NCBI GenBank assembly: GCA_027624035.1
Contig: JAQBUI010000002.1
Location: forward strand, 60,255-124,254
Length of the DNA stretch: 64,000 nt
Reading direction: 5' to 3'
DNA from: Pseudomonadota bacterium
Lineage (GTDB): Bacteria > Pseudomonadota > Gammaproteobacteria > Pseudomonadales > Azotimanducaceae
Shown here: piece by piece, positions 35,936 through 44,548 of the stretch
How the letters are laid out: each line of letters starts with the position of its first letter
How positions within the stretch are numbered: position 1 is the first letter of the stretch
Made by a program: the position numbers and the translations under genes
Notes under the pieces: generated by a model
The model's database searches: none
Told to the model about the DNA's origin: nothing
Seen by the model: the letters and a program-made list of their open reading frames with translations, nothing else

Positions 35936-36454
35936 TCAGGCTCCGGTTGCCCCGTCCGCGAGGATTTGGTGATTATCCTGCAGCCAGTCCCGCTGGGCGC
36001 GGGTCTCCGGCACGTTTACGCCTCTGGCCCGTGAGACCCGCTCGATGGCGGCGGATGACGTAAGCCCCGCCCTGATCAGCAGCGCGATGGCAAACAGCCC
36101 GCTCCTGCCAATGCCGCCCCAGCAGTGCACCAGCAGATGACCGCCACGGTCAATGTAGGTATAGCTGGCGTCGATCAGCTCGACAAAATCAGCAACAGGC
36201 CAGGGTACGTCCCGGTCTCTGATCGGGAAGCTCTGATAGTCGACGCCATAGTGACCGCATAGATACGCTTCGGTGCCAAGCCCGAGGTCACGCATCTCAA
36301 GGGGGTCCAGCAGCGACACCACGCGGGTCACGCCGAGGCTCGCGAGGTGGCTCACGTTTTCCGCGAGGTAGTTGCCACCCGTGGGCCTTCCCATCATGGA
36401 CAGCCGCCCCATCCCGACGGGGCCGATCAGAAAAGGCTGAACGATACGGGGCAT
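35936..36454 (-). CDS. Dual-specificity protein phosphatase-like protein
   Basis: 172 residues with the cysteine-phosphatase P-loop VHCWGGIGRSGLFA (HCx5R, Cys near 107). The general-acid loop is FPIRDRDVPW with Asp in place. This is the compact dual-specificity/PTEN-like fold that hydrolyses phosphate from proteins, phosphoinositides or nucleotides. The N-terminal segment (LIGPVGMGRLSMMGRPTGG) is typical of bacterial and archaeal small DSPs. ATG at 36454. Followed on the same strand, after 30 bp, by nothing; the neighbouring SDR gene ends 30 bp upstream, so both may be in one transcript. Confidence 0.85.
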   Translation of the reverse strand: MPRIVQPFLIGPVGMGRLSMMGRPTGGNYLAENVSHLASLGVTRVVSLLDPLEMRDLGLGTEAYLCGHYGVDYQSFPIRDRDVPWPVADFVELIDASYTYIDRGGHLLVHCWGGIGRSGLFAIALLIRAGLTSSAAIERVSRARGVNVPETRAQRDWLQDNHQILADGATGA

Positions 36455-36484
36455 CAGTCAGCCCCGGGTACGCCGTCAGACCAG

Positions 36485-37261
36485 CTACTGCCAGAAACGC
36501 TCGGACTTGAGCCAGGCGCGGATCGGGTATTCCTCACCGGTCAGCATGTCTGAGGCCGGCGATGCCAGAAAGACGGCGAGGTCTGCAACGTTCTCCGGAT
36601 CAGGCGTCAGCGCAAGGCGTGGCACCGGGTTGCCCTCCTTGTCCGTGGCCGGCGGGATGATGTTATACGACTTCAATTCGTCCGTCGCGATCAGCCCCGG
36701 CAGGATACAGTTGACGTTGATATTGTACCGTGACCACATCATCGCGAGGTTATTGGTCAGGCTCCGCACGGCGGCCTTGGCTGCAGAATAATGCAGCTGA
36801 CCCGGGTTTCCCTTGCTGCCCGCGGTCGATGAAATATTGATGATCTTACCGCCCTGCTGCTTGATCATCTGCCTGCCGGCGGACATGCAGCAGACAAAAC
36901 ACCCCGTGAGGTTCTGTTCGATGATGTCCTTCCACTCGTCCAGAGGCGTATCTTCTGCCGCATGGCTTTTGCCCCATCGACCGGCGTTGTTCACGATGAC
37001 GTCGAGCGCACCGAAACGATCAACGGTTTGCGCGACCATGCTGTCGACCTGCTGTTCATCGGTGATGTCAACCGCGACCGCCATGGCCTTGCCACCGGCC
37101 TGCTCCACCTGAGCCACCATCTTCTCGCAGTTCTCAAGATTGCGGCTCGCAACCACCACATTGGCACCCGCCTCGGCGTACTGCAGCACCATGGACCTGC
37201 CAAGGCCGCCTGCACCGCCGGTGATGATCGCGGTCTTCCCATCCAGCCTGAAACTCGACAT
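36485..37261 (-). CDS. SDR family oxidoreductase
   Basis: 258-residue short-chain dehydrogenase. The cofactor loop is ITGGAGGLGRSMV (residues 13-25). ASRNLENCEKM at strand 2 has Arg, which favours NADP. NNAGRWGKS, NISSTAGSKGNPGQLHYSAAK (the Ser-Tyr-Lys triad) and NVNCILPGLIATDELKS are the usual positions. ATG at 37261 with GGGAGAAG upstream. It follows a DFR-like gene with an 11-bp gap, so the two are clearly co-transcribed, probably with the phosphatase gene as well. Confidence 0.92.
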   Translation of the reverse strand: MSSFRLDGKTAIITGGAGGLGRSMVLQYAEAGANVVVASRNLENCEKMVAQVEQAGGKAMAVAVDITDEQQVDSMVAQTVDRFGALDVIVNNAGRWGKSHAAEDTPLDEWKDIIEQNLTGCFVCCMSAGRQMIKQQGGKIINISSTAGSKGNPGQLHYSAAKAAVRSLTNNLAMMWSRYNINVNCILPGLIATDELKSYNIIPPATDKEGNPVPRLALTPDPENVADLAVFLASPASDMLTGEEYPIRAWLKSERFWQ

Positions 37262-37272
37262 ATTCTTCTCCC

Positions 37273-38340
37273 CTATTGATTTCTGCTTGCGAAGCCATCC
37301 CGCAGCACCACTGGTACCTGGCCGACGGTAATCAACGATTCAACACAATCCCGTATTGACTCATCCAATGACCTGAACCCGACGCCCGTGGCTGCCCGCA
37401 CCCGGTCATTACGCAGGTCAGTGCCCCAGTAAACCGCAAGCCTCTCAGCCCGACGTTGCAGGCCCTTCTCGTCCAGGTTCTCGGTCAGGTCCGGTGTCGA
37501 ATAGCCCAGTTCCGGAAGCAGACGATCAATGGCACGACATACGTCCTCAATGTTGATCCGGTCCGTGGAGTAAGCGATGTAGCGCTCGCCGTTGCTGACA
37601 AACACGCTCTCCAGCAACCCGATGTGACAGGCGGCATCGTCCCGGACATCCACGGTATGCCAGGGCCGATAGCCGTGTACGGCGGGATTGCACTCCCCCA
37701 GCAGCATCAGCTCAATGAGATGCTGCCACGGACCCATGTTCTTCTGATGGCGCGACTGAATCGGCCCGACATTGTCAGCTGGACAGCAGGTAATGGCATC
37801 CCACCTGCCTTGCTTCTCAGCCGCTGCTGCAAACGCCCGCTCCGCCTGTACCTTGCCTATTGAGTAACCGGAGCGCCGCGGATTCTGGTCGTCAGGGAAA
37901 CGGTCTTCATAGATGACCGGCCTCGCCTTCATCTCGTCAAAGTTGCTTTCGGACACGACTGCCGCCACGCTGGAGGTCACAATGATCCTTGAAACCGTCT
38001 CGGAATCATCAATGCTTTTGGCGATGTGGTCACAGACCATCTGCACGTAGTCCGTGTCTCCGTAATTACTGACATGGGAAATGTGGGCCACACCATGGCA
38101 ACCCTTGAAAATGTCATCGAAACAGCCGGCGTTGTCCAGATTGGCCGAGTGCAGGGTGAGCCGCCCGCTGGCATGACCGGGCAGCGCCTTCAAAAACCCG
38201 ACCCTCTCGTCATCCGAGGCATCCCGGACACAGGCCCGCACCCGATAGCCCTTGTCGAGCAGTTGCCTGGCTACCCAGCCACCGATGAAACCGGCAGCGC
38301 CGGTGACGGCCACGGTACCGCCTTTGGGAATTGGGGGCAT
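37273..38340 (-). CDS. Extended SDR, dihydroflavonol-4-reductase-like
   Basis: 355 residues with the extended-SDR signature VTGAAGFIGGWVARQLLDKG (residues 12-31) and VRACVRDASDDERV, the Arg-containing NADP site. The Ser/Tyr/Lys elements are IVTSSVAAVVSESN and GYSIGKVQAERAF. This resembles dihydroflavonol-4-reductase and cinnamoyl-CoA-reductase-like enzymes, which reduce carbonyls on hydroxylated rings or chains. The C-terminal half (YRPWHTVDVRDDAACHIGLL) shapes the substrate pocket. ATG 38340; the SDR at 36485-37261 follows immediately. Confidence 0.85.
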   Translation of the reverse strand: MPPIPKGGTVAVTGAAGFIGGWVARQLLDKGYRVRACVRDASDDERVGFLKALPGHASGRLTLHSANLDNAGCFDDIFKGCHGVAHISHVSNYGDTDYVQMVCDHIAKSIDDSETVSRIIVTSSVAAVVSESNFDEMKARPVIYEDRFPDDQNPRRSGYSIGKVQAERAFAAAAEKQGRWDAITCCPADNVGPIQSRHQKNMGPWQHLIELMLLGECNPAVHGYRPWHTVDVRDDAACHIGLLESVFVSNGERYIAYSTDRINIEDVCRAIDRLLPELGYSTPDLTENLDEKGLQRRAERLAVYWGTDLRNDRVRAATGVGFRSLDESIRDCVESLITVGQVPVVLRDGFASRNQ

Positions 38341-38439
38341 CGGTTATTCCTCGGAAAAGTGATCTAGGTTGCCCGGATCATAACGAACCGGCACGAGCCA
38401 TGGCGAATTGGCACAGCGGGCAGTCACCCAAAACCCTTG

Positions 38440-38994
38440 TCAGGCGGGTGGCAGCCGACCGAGAAGGGGCACCACCGCGGCGTGATCGCCGGCCGGGACG
38501 CCCGCAAGCTGGGCCTGGGTCTCCGCCAGGATGGTACGGTTTCGGAGTTCGCTGCGTCGAATCCTGGCTTCACTCCAGCCGTCCGGCTGCGGCGTGGCAT
38601 AGGTCGCGACAGTGAAATCAGGGCCCAGAATCTGTGCGGCAAGCCACTCCGATCGGAATGCATGCCACGGCGTGGTCACGACACCCAGGTGATACCAGCT
38701 GCAGGGCTCAAGATATCGCGTTTTGGAAAAATAGAAATTCCCGAGGGTGTCTACCGACTCTTCCTCAAGCAGAATCACCGAAGAGGGAACACCATGATCC
38801 ACGGCATAGTCATGCATCACTGCGGCCTCAGTCCGGCCCGGCCGCTTGTCCAGCTTCATTGAACAGCAACCGCTGACAATGATCTGCGGCGCGAGCCCCT
38901 GGTCATAGAGCCTGACTGCCGTATCCATGCGGGCACGAAACACCGGATCATCCGGGTCGGCACTGTGGCCGAGTACCAGCAGGACATCATGCAT
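38440..38994 (-). CDS. YdcF/DUF218-family protein
   Basis: About 184 residues of the DUF218 (YdcF/SanA/ElyC) fold: VLLVLGHSADPDDPVFRARM, then LYDQGLAPQIIVSGCCSMKLD, then TEAAVMHDYAVDHGV, and EEESVDTLGNFYFSK as the conserved E-S-x-x-T-x-x-N motif. These proteins have been linked to envelope glycan and cofactor handling in E. coli, but biochemical roles are mostly unknown. No N-terminal membrane segment is present, unlike SanA. ATG at 38994 (a TTG is one codon earlier). A short tandem repeat separates it from the gene upstream. Confidence 0.8.
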   Translation of the reverse strand: MHDVLLVLGHSADPDDPVFRARMDTAVRLYDQGLAPQIIVSGCCSMKLDKRPGRTEAAVMHDYAVDHGVPSSVILLEEESVDTLGNFYFSKTRYLEPCSWYHLGVVTTPWHAFRSEWLAAQILGPDFTVATYATPQPDGWSEARIRRSELRNRTILAETQAQLAGVPAGDHAAVVPLLGRLPPA

Positions 38995-39011
38995 CAACAG
39001 GGGCCCCCGGC

Positions 39012-39056
39012 AGATCCACTACACAGATCCACTACACATCCACTACACATCCACTA
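39012..39056. repeat. Short tandem repeat overlapping a stop codon
   Basis: Copies of AGATCCACTACAC at 39012 and 39025, of ATCCACTACAC at 39038, and ATCCACTA at 39049. On the minus strand each copy carries TAGTGGAT, and the outermost TAG (39054-39056) is the stop codon of the HbpS/GlcG-like gene. The repeat thus looks like serial duplication of a gene's last bases. Confidence 0.9.
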
Positions 39057-39476
39057 AAGCGAAGCGAGAAAATGGTCGAGGCCCGCCTGGGATACGTCCA
39101 TGTCCTGCTGGGGCGTACCGGAACTGGCGCCAATACCGCCCACACAATCACCATCGACCATCACCGGCAGGCCGCCGCCGACGGTACTGATGCGGCAACC
39201 GACTTCGGTATGGATGCCGAAGGCCAGGCTTCCGGGCACATTGACCGCGTTGTACTCATGGGTCGCCTTGCGGGCGGCGCCAGCCGTGAACGCCTTGTCC
39301 TGGGCCACGATAATGCTGTGCGCCTTGCCGCCATTCATGCGTTCGAAGGCAATGAGGTTGCCGGAGTCATCCGTGATTGCGATGCACATGGGCACACCGA
39401 TCTCATCGGCCTTGGCCCTGGCCCCTTCAATCAGGACTCTGGCGTCTTCAATACTGAGGCGTTTTACACTGATCAT
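39054..39476 (-). CDS. HbpS/GlcG-family protein
   Basis: About 140 residues from ATG 39476, which has CAGGAG upstream. Small alpha/beta protein of the GlcG/HbpS family: LSIEDARVLIEGARAKADE, then VPMCIAITDDSGNLIAFERM, AQDKAFTAGAARKATHEY, and a glycine-rich GGGLPVMVDGDCVGGIGASSG (two turns). The Streptomyces HbpS homologue binds haem and senses redox stress, but most are uncharacterised; no signal peptide is visible here. Co-directional with the YdcF gene downstream. Confidence 0.85.
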   Translation of the reverse strand: MISVKRLSIEDARVLIEGARAKADEIGVPMCIAITDDSGNLIAFERMNGGKAHSIIVAQDKAFTAGAARKATHEYNAVNVPGSLAFGIHTEVGCRISTVGGGLPVMVDGDCVGGIGASSGTPQQDMDVSQAGLDHFLASL

Positions 39477-39615
39477 CTGCTGCTCCTGTCTGGAAAAGGC
39501 CGACATGATAGTGCAATTGCCTCAACTAAATCGAATATCTGATGGAATGTTGATCCCGGACGCTGGCGGTCGTAGAGTCCAGACTTCAATCCGAAACAGC
39601 GCCCAGGGAACAACG

Positions 39616-41487
39616 ATGACCTCCAGCAACTGGCAACCAGCGGCCATTCGGGTCGACCCGGATAGCGGGCACAAGCTCTTCAACACCCGCGCGGCAAAGG
39701 CTTCCGAGAAGATTCAGGGCAAAGGCTACTCGCCGATCAACGATGAATCACTCAAGACGCTGCCGCCAGAGCCAGCCGGGGCCGTATTCGATGCCCGGGA
39801 GCAGGCGAAGTATCGGGAATTCAAGGAAGCGCGGCAGGGCGCTGCGGACTATATGGCGATGGAGGGAGAATTCAGGCGCTACCTCGAGGACGTGTATTCC
39901 ACTGACCCGGTCCCCCGTGAGGCATTGCAGGATGAGTGTGAGATCCTGGTGGTCGGTGCAGGCTTCGCCGGTCTGCTGCTCTGGCACAAGCTGCGGGCGG
40001 CCGGATTCACCGACGTGCGCTTCTGTGAAAAGGCCGGCGACGTGGGGGGGACCTGGTACTGGAATCGCTACCCCGGGATTGCATGCGACGTGGAGTCCTA
40101 CAGCTACCTGCCACTGCTGGAAGAGATGGGCTACATCCCGACCATGAAGTTTGCCTCCGGCTTCGAGATCATGGAGTACTGCCAGCGAATGGCGGAGAAA
40201 TTTGGCTTCTATGACCACTGCCTGTTCCACACGACCGTCGAGAAAACCGAATGGGATGAAACTAAAGGACGCTGGACCGTATTGACCGACCGGGGCGATG
40301 CCATGCACGCCCGTTTCGTGATCCTTGCCAATGGCATTCTGACCACGCCGAAGCTGGCGCGAATCAAGGGCATGGAGACCTTCGCGGGCGATGCATTTCA
40401 CACCTCTCGCTGGAATTACGACATTGATCTCAAAGGTAAAAAAGCAGGCATCATCGGTACCGGCGCGACGGCCGTGCAGGTCATTCCGGAAATCGCGAAA
40501 GTCGTCGGCGAACTCTACGTGTTCCAGCGGACGCCGTCTTCCATCGATGTGCGGGACCAGCGAGAGACCACGGATGAGGAAATCGAGACCTGGAAGCATG
40601 AACCGGGCTGGGCCCAGGCGCGGCGTGCCCGTTTCGCCAGAATCTCTGCCGGGCGAACGGCCATGAAGGCCAACGATGACTATCTGGCCGGCAAAGTAGA
40701 CGACTTCAAGGAACGTAAACAGCACAAGACCAGGCTGTCACCGGAAGAACTGATCCAGAAGCAACTCAACACCAACTTCCGAATCATGGAACAGATTCGC
40801 GCCCGGGTGGACGCCATCGTCAAGGACCCCAAAACGGCGGCGGCCCTGAAACCTTACTACCCCTACGGCTGCAAACGTCCCACTTTCCACGACGAATACC
40901 TGCCAACGTTCAACCTGCCCCACGTGACCCTGGTGGATACGGCGCCCCGGGGCGTCAGTGAGATCAATCAGCGTGGCGTGGTACACGATGGCGTGGAATA
41001 TCCCGTGGATGTCCTGATCTATGCCACCGGCTTTCAGTGGATGGCGACCTCCACCTTCAACATGATCACCGGACGCCAGGGCCGAACCCTGAAAGAGAAG
41101 TGGCAGCAGGAAGGCACCCGGACTTTCCTGGGGTTGCACAGCCATGGCTTTCCGAACCTGTTCATTGTTTCCGGGCCCCAGGGAGGCGGCGGCAGCTTTA
41201 ACTTCACCAACGCCATCGAGGAGCATGCCGACTATGTGGTCTGGATGCTGAAGAAAATGAGGCAGGACGGCAACCAGATCGTCGATGTCAGGCAGGAACC
41301 CGAGCAAGCCTATTCCGAGCACTGCCGACAGGCGGACGTCATGACTCGCCCGCTACGGGACTGTATCTCCTACTACAATGGTGAGGGCGATGCCGAACCG
41401 GGCAGCCTCGCCTATTACGGTGGTGGACAATGGCACAAATTCCGCATTGACGCCCAGAGTACGCTTGCGCCCTATCTGTTCGAATAA
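39616..41487 (+). CDS. Baeyer-Villiger-type flavin monooxygenase
   Basis: 623 residues from ATG 39616; the longer open frame from 39100 overlaps the divergent HbpS-like gene and is not credible. It has an N-terminal extension of about 100 residues, the FAD site ILVVGAGFAGLLLWHKL (about 110-126), GDVGGTWYWNRYPGIACD, and the Baeyer-Villiger fingerprint FAGDAFHTSRWNYD (about 256-269). The NADPH site is GIIGTGATAVQVIPEIA. These flavoenzymes insert oxygen next to a ketone to give an ester or lactone. The long N-terminal extension is typical of cyclopentadecanone/steroid-type enzymes. C-terminal end falls into a 14-bp repeat. Confidence 0.92.
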   Translation: MTSSNWQPAAIRVDPDSGHKLFNTRAAKASEKIQGKGYSPINDESLKTLPPEPAGAVFDAREQAKYREFKEARQGAADYMAMEGEFRRYLEDVYSTDPVPREALQDECEILVVGAGFAGLLLWHKLRAAGFTDVRFCEKAGDVGGTWYWNRYPGIACDVESYSYLPLLEEMGYIPTMKFASGFEIMEYCQRMAEKFGFYDHCLFHTTVEKTEWDETKGRWTVLTDRGDAMHARFVILANGILTTPKLARIKGMETFAGDAFHTSRWNYDIDLKGKKAGIIGTGATAVQVIPEIAKVVGELYVFQRTPSSIDVRDQRETTDEEIETWKHEPGWAQARRARFARISAGRTAMKANDDYLAGKVDDFKERKQHKTRLSPEELIQKQLNTNFRIMEQIRARVDAIVKDPKTAAALKPYYPYGCKRPTFHDEYLPTFNLPHVTLVDTAPRGVSEINQRGVVHDGVEYPVDVLIYATGFQWMATSTFNMITGRQGRTLKEKWQQEGTRTFLGLHSHGFPNLFIVSGPQGGGGSFNFTNAIEEHADYVVWMLKKMRQDGNQIVDVRQEPEQAYSEHCRQADVMTRPLRDCISYYNGEGDAEPGSLAYYGGGQWHKFRIDAQSTLAPYLFE

Positions 41488-41551
41488 CGCTGTTCGAATA
41501 ACGCCGTTCGAATAACGCTGTTCGAGTAGCGCTGTTCGAGTAGCGCTGTTC
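41476..41551. repeat. 14-bp tandem repeat starting in a stop codon
   Basis: The last four codons of the monooxygenase gene, CTGTTCGAATAA, are followed by direct copies CGCTGTTCGAATAA, CGCCGTTCGAATAA, CGCTGTTCGAGTAG (twice) and a partial CGCTGTTCG. The unit is 14 bp, about 5 copies. As with three other gene ends in the window, the repeated unit includes the gene's stop codon. Confidence 0.9.
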
Positions 41552-41565
41552 GTACAGGCGCGAGC

Positions 41566-41850
41566 CTAACGGGGCAGTTGCCCCTGCACCCAGGTGTTGA
41601 AGTCACTGGGCTTGTCACGGGAGGGGTCATCAATCGGGCAGTTGGCGAGGCAGCCGTTACACTGCAGCCGTGCCGAGCCGCCGAAGGTCTTGGCCCTGGT
41701 ATAGCTCACCGGGGACCGGTCGTGTGCACACCAGCGTACCAGCGCTCGCTCATAGACGTGCTTGGTAGGGTCCTTGCTGCTCAGGCGCACCTGTACGTCT
41801 TCCATCGAAGTCCGATAGTAGTCGCAATCATGCTCGATCAATGTTGTCAT
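41566..41850 (-). CDS. Small cysteine-containing protein, unknown function
   Basis: 94 residues, ATG 41850. It has Cys at positions about 9, 41, 64, 67 and 71, the last three as LQCNGCLANCPID. A C-x2-C-x3-C group with an upstream Cys hints at zinc or iron-sulfur binding, but no family is recognised. No signal peptide or membrane segment. It converges on the 14-bp repeat that ends the monooxygenase gene and lies 153 bp from the divergent kinase gene. Confidence 0.6.
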   Translation of the reverse strand: MTTLIEHDCDYYRTSMEDVQVRLSSKDPTKHVYERALVRWCAHDRSPVSYTRAKTFGGSARLQCNGCLANCPIDDPSRDKPSDFNTWVQGQLPR

Positions 41851-42003
41851 TCCCTCTTTCTACGACAATCCACCCAATGACTCAAGCTACCCAATGCATT
41901 GCCCAGAAGGCATTGAGCAGAATTTGGGTGATTTCCCGGATGTTTCATTATTCCCTGATCACCTGGATGGATATGATGGGCCCAAAATCTGGAGTCACGA
42001 ATC

Positions 42004-43281
42004 ATGCTTGAACTCGGCATCATTGCAGACGACCTGACCGGCGGGATGATGGTCGCGAGCCTGTTGGAACGTGAGGGTGTCCGCTGCCCACTGGTCACAT
42101 CCACCGAGGCACTGGCGAACCTGGACCCCAATGCCAATGCGGTCGTGATCGGCCGTAAGATCCGGCTCATCCCCAGCGACCAGGCCTGCGCCGATGCGAC
42201 CCGGTCCGCTCTGGCGCTGCGGGAAGCGGGCTGCAAACGAATCTACTACAAATACTGTGCGACGTTTGACTCCACCCCAAAAGGTAATATCGGGCCCATC
42301 GCAGAGGCACTGATGGCCGCTCTGGACACAGACCGCACGATCTTCTGCCCGGCATTCCCCGAATACAGTGTCACCGTCTTTCAGGGCAGGATGTTCCTCG
42401 GCGGTGTCATGCTCGGCGAATCAGCCAAGCAGCATGATCCTGTCACCCCCATGACCAACTCCAATCTGGTGGAAGTACTGGCGGCACAAAGCACGTCGCC
42501 TGTGGGGCTCATCTCCCATGGGGTGCTCGGCCGCGGCCGTGAAGCCGCTGCCGTCCAGATTCAGCGTCAGGTGGATCAGGGCACGGGGTTGTTCATCATT
42601 GACGCGGCTGACAATGACGATGTCACGGCCATTGCAGAGCTAACCAGTGAGTGGGCACTCACCACGGGCGCCGATGCCCTGCCGATGTACCTGGCGCGGA
42701 CCTGGCTGCCGGCTGGCCAGAAGGTGGCCCAGCGGACATTATTGCCCCCCTCTCCGGGAAAAGAGGCGGTGCTGGCCGGCAGCTGTGCCAGCGGCACCCT
42801 GCGCCAACTGGAACACTTCGAGAAGTCTCACCCGGTGTATCGAATCGATCTGGTCGCCGCCGCATCGGATTCCCATATCACCAACAAGGTCCGCGACTGG
42901 GCAGCCCGGGAACTGCAAAACGGTCCAGTGGCGATCGCCACTTCCAGTGATGTTCCCGGTGTGGAACGGGCCCAGCAGGCGCTCGGCGTCGATGGCGCTG
43001 CGGCACTGGCGGACAAACTGCTCGGTCAGGCGGCCGAGGCCCTGCACGAACTGGGCGTCAGGAAGTTTGTAGTGGCGGGAGGCGAAACGTCGGGCCAGGT
43101 CATGAGTTCACTGGGCGTTGAACGGGTTCAGGTATCGTCGTTCGATGAATTAAGTGGCGGCTACTGCCATCAGGCCGGCCCTGATCCGGTTTCACTCGTC
43201 CTCAAAGCCGGCGCCCTGGGTGACCCACAGTTTTTCTTCACCGCACTCGAACGAATGCGAGCAGCGGACCGAAACCAATAG
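42004..43281 (+). CDS. Four-carbon acid sugar kinase family protein (OtnK-like)
   Basis: 425 residues of the DUF1537/OtnK family, which phosphorylates 3-oxo-tetronates. The start LGIIADDLTGGMMVASLLE matches IADDxTG, but the small acidic pair usual two to three residues later (GA-x-D) is GGMM, so the sugar site may have changed. YKYCATFDSTPKGNIGPIAEA is the second hallmark, and the C-terminal half ends with VVAGGETSGQVMSSLGV, where GGETS is the ATP loop. The Asp in FDST is present. Followed by a class II aldolase gene with 10 bp between, the classic OtnK-OtnC pairing. Confidence 0.88.
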   Translation: MLELGIIADDLTGGMMVASLLEREGVRCPLVTSTEALANLDPNANAVVIGRKIRLIPSDQACADATRSALALREAGCKRIYYKYCATFDSTPKGNIGPIAEALMAALDTDRTIFCPAFPEYSVTVFQGRMFLGGVMLGESAKQHDPVTPMTNSNLVEVLAAQSTSPVGLISHGVLGRGREAAAVQIQRQVDQGTGLFIIDAADNDDVTAIAELTSEWALTTGADALPMYLARTWLPAGQKVAQRTLLPPSPGKEAVLAGSCASGTLRQLEHFEKSHPVYRIDLVAAASDSHITNKVRDWAARELQNGPVAIATSSDVPGVERAQQALGVDGAAALADKLLGQAAEALHELGVRKFVVAGGETSGQVMSSLGVERVQVSSFDELSGGYCHQAGPDPVSLVLKAGALGDPQFFFTALERMRAADRNQ

Positions 43282-43291
43282 GAGATACACC

Positions 43292-43942
43292 ATGCCAGAC
43301 AACGAAGCCAGCCTGCGGGAGCAACTCGCGGAGCAGTACAAACACGTGGAACGGATCGGCCTGAATGAACTGTCATCAGGCAACCTGAGCTGCCGCTTCG
43401 GTGACAAGATGTTGATTTCCCCCTCGGGCGCCACCGCAGACACGATCGAACCTGATGCGATCGTTGCGGTCTCACTCGATGGAGAATGGTCCGGCGACCG
43501 CAAGCCATCTTCCGAATGGCGAATGCACGCGGCGATTTACCTTGCCCATGAGAAGGCCCAGGCAGTCGTACACACACACTCGGACTACTGCGTTGCACTG
43601 GCCTGCCAGCAACTGCCGTTGCCGGGCTTTCACTACCTGGTGGGCTCATTCGGAGGCAACGATGTTCCCTGCGTGCCCTATTCAACTTTCGGGACCCAGC
43701 AATTGGGCGATGATGCGTCTGCCGCGCTCAAGGGCCGCTCTGCCTGCCTGCTCGGTAACCACGGCATGATCTGCCGGGGCAGCAACCTCAAATCTGCCGT
43801 GGACCTTGCCCACCGGCTGGAAATCATGTGCCGTCAGTACGTACTGACACGACAACTGGGCGAACCGAAACTACTGACCGACGACGACTGGACGGACTTC
43901 TTTGAGCGGGCCCGCAAAGTCAGCTACGGCAAATACATCTAA
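43292..43942 (+). CDS. Class II aldolase family protein (OtnC-like)
   Basis: 216 residues from ATG 43292, with AATAGGAG upstream; the open frame from 43154 lies inside the kinase gene. Class II aldolases/adducin family members are zinc enzymes: LNELSSGNLSCRFGDKMLISPSG, the acid in SEWRMHAAIY, the Zn histidines in VVHTHSDYCVALA, and NHGMICRG. With the kinase it should decarboxylate 3-oxo-tetronate-4-phosphate to dihydroxyacetone phosphate. The substrate identity is inference from pairing. A 13-bp direct repeat follows the gene. Confidence 0.88.
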   Translation: MPDNEASLREQLAEQYKHVERIGLNELSSGNLSCRFGDKMLISPSGATADTIEPDAIVAVSLDGEWSGDRKPSSEWRMHAAIYLAHEKAQAVVHTHSDYCVALACQQLPLPGFHYLVGSFGGNDVPCVPYSTFGTQQLGDDASAALKGRSACLLGNHGMICRGSNLKSAVDLAHRLEIMCRQYVLTRQLGEPKLLTDDDWTDFFERARKVSYGKYI

Positions 43943-43954
43943 CACGCGCCCATT

Positions 43955-43980
43955 TACACATAACCAGTACACATAACCAG
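43955..43980. repeat. Two-copy direct repeat after the aldolase gene
   Basis: TACACATAACCAG occurs twice in direct succession at 43955-43967 and 43968-43980, 13 bases after the stop codon of the aldolase gene and 13 bp before the next start. Confidence 0.9.
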
Positions 43981-43992
43981 GAATTCCAAACC

Positions 43993-44478
43993 ATGGACAG
44001 ATCCGAACGCCACGCCATCGAGCATGAATGCAGTAAACTCATCAATCGCTTCTATCACCTTTTCAACCAGGACATGTCATTCGTCGCTGATATGTTTACA
44101 GACGACGGGATGCTGATGCTGGGACGCTGGCCAGTGGGCCCGGGACCTGAAGCCATGAAAGAGCCCCTGCACAAGGGCAGCAAGAACATGCTCGATGGTG
44201 TGGAGGTAGTCTTGAATACCGTCAGCAATATCGTGATCGATGTGGTTGATGAGACCCACGCCACGGGCATCTCCTGCGACACCTTCTGGGAATACGGCTA
44301 TTACGACGGCGACCTGCAGGGCCGCCCGGCCCCCATCAGTGCCCCCATCGGCATCAATACCTGGACCGATGAGTTCAGATGCGTCGACGGCGAATGGAAG
44401 TTCTCAAAGCGTCAGATGACGGCGGTGTTCAACAACAAGGTGTGGAAACTGCAGAGGATCGGGCGGCCCAAAGGATAA
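43993..44478 (+). CDS. SnoaL-like/NTF2-fold protein
   Basis: 161-residue protein with the NTF2-like fold seen in SnoaL and related hydrolases: a helical start (ECSKLINRFYHLFNQDMSFV), ADMFTDDGMLMLG, and a beta-rich end (NIVIDVVDETHATGISCDTF, then WTDEFRCVDGEWKFSKRQMT). Many are small isomerases, dehydratases or hydratases, others are non-enzymatic. ATG 43993, third gene of the kinase-aldolase group with about 50 bp between, so likely an additional catabolic step or chaperone for that pathway. Confidence 0.75.
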   Translation: MDRSERHAIEHECSKLINRFYHLFNQDMSFVADMFTDDGMLMLGRWPVGPGPEAMKEPLHKGSKNMLDGVEVVLNTVSNIVIDVVDETHATGISCDTFWEYGYYDGDLQGRPAPISAPIGINTWTDEFRCVDGEWKFSKRQMTAVFNNKVWKLQRIGRPKG

Positions 44479-44548
44479 CCTTTCCATTGCAAACTGACAG
44501 CGAGCCTGAAATCATCCTGTTTCGAGATTATGTCGCAGAGAAGGTGGC

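Noticed and set aside
39100..39615. Long N-terminal extension of the monooxygenase
   Set aside because: Overlaps the divergent HbpS/GlcG-like gene antisense, and a good start is present at 39616.
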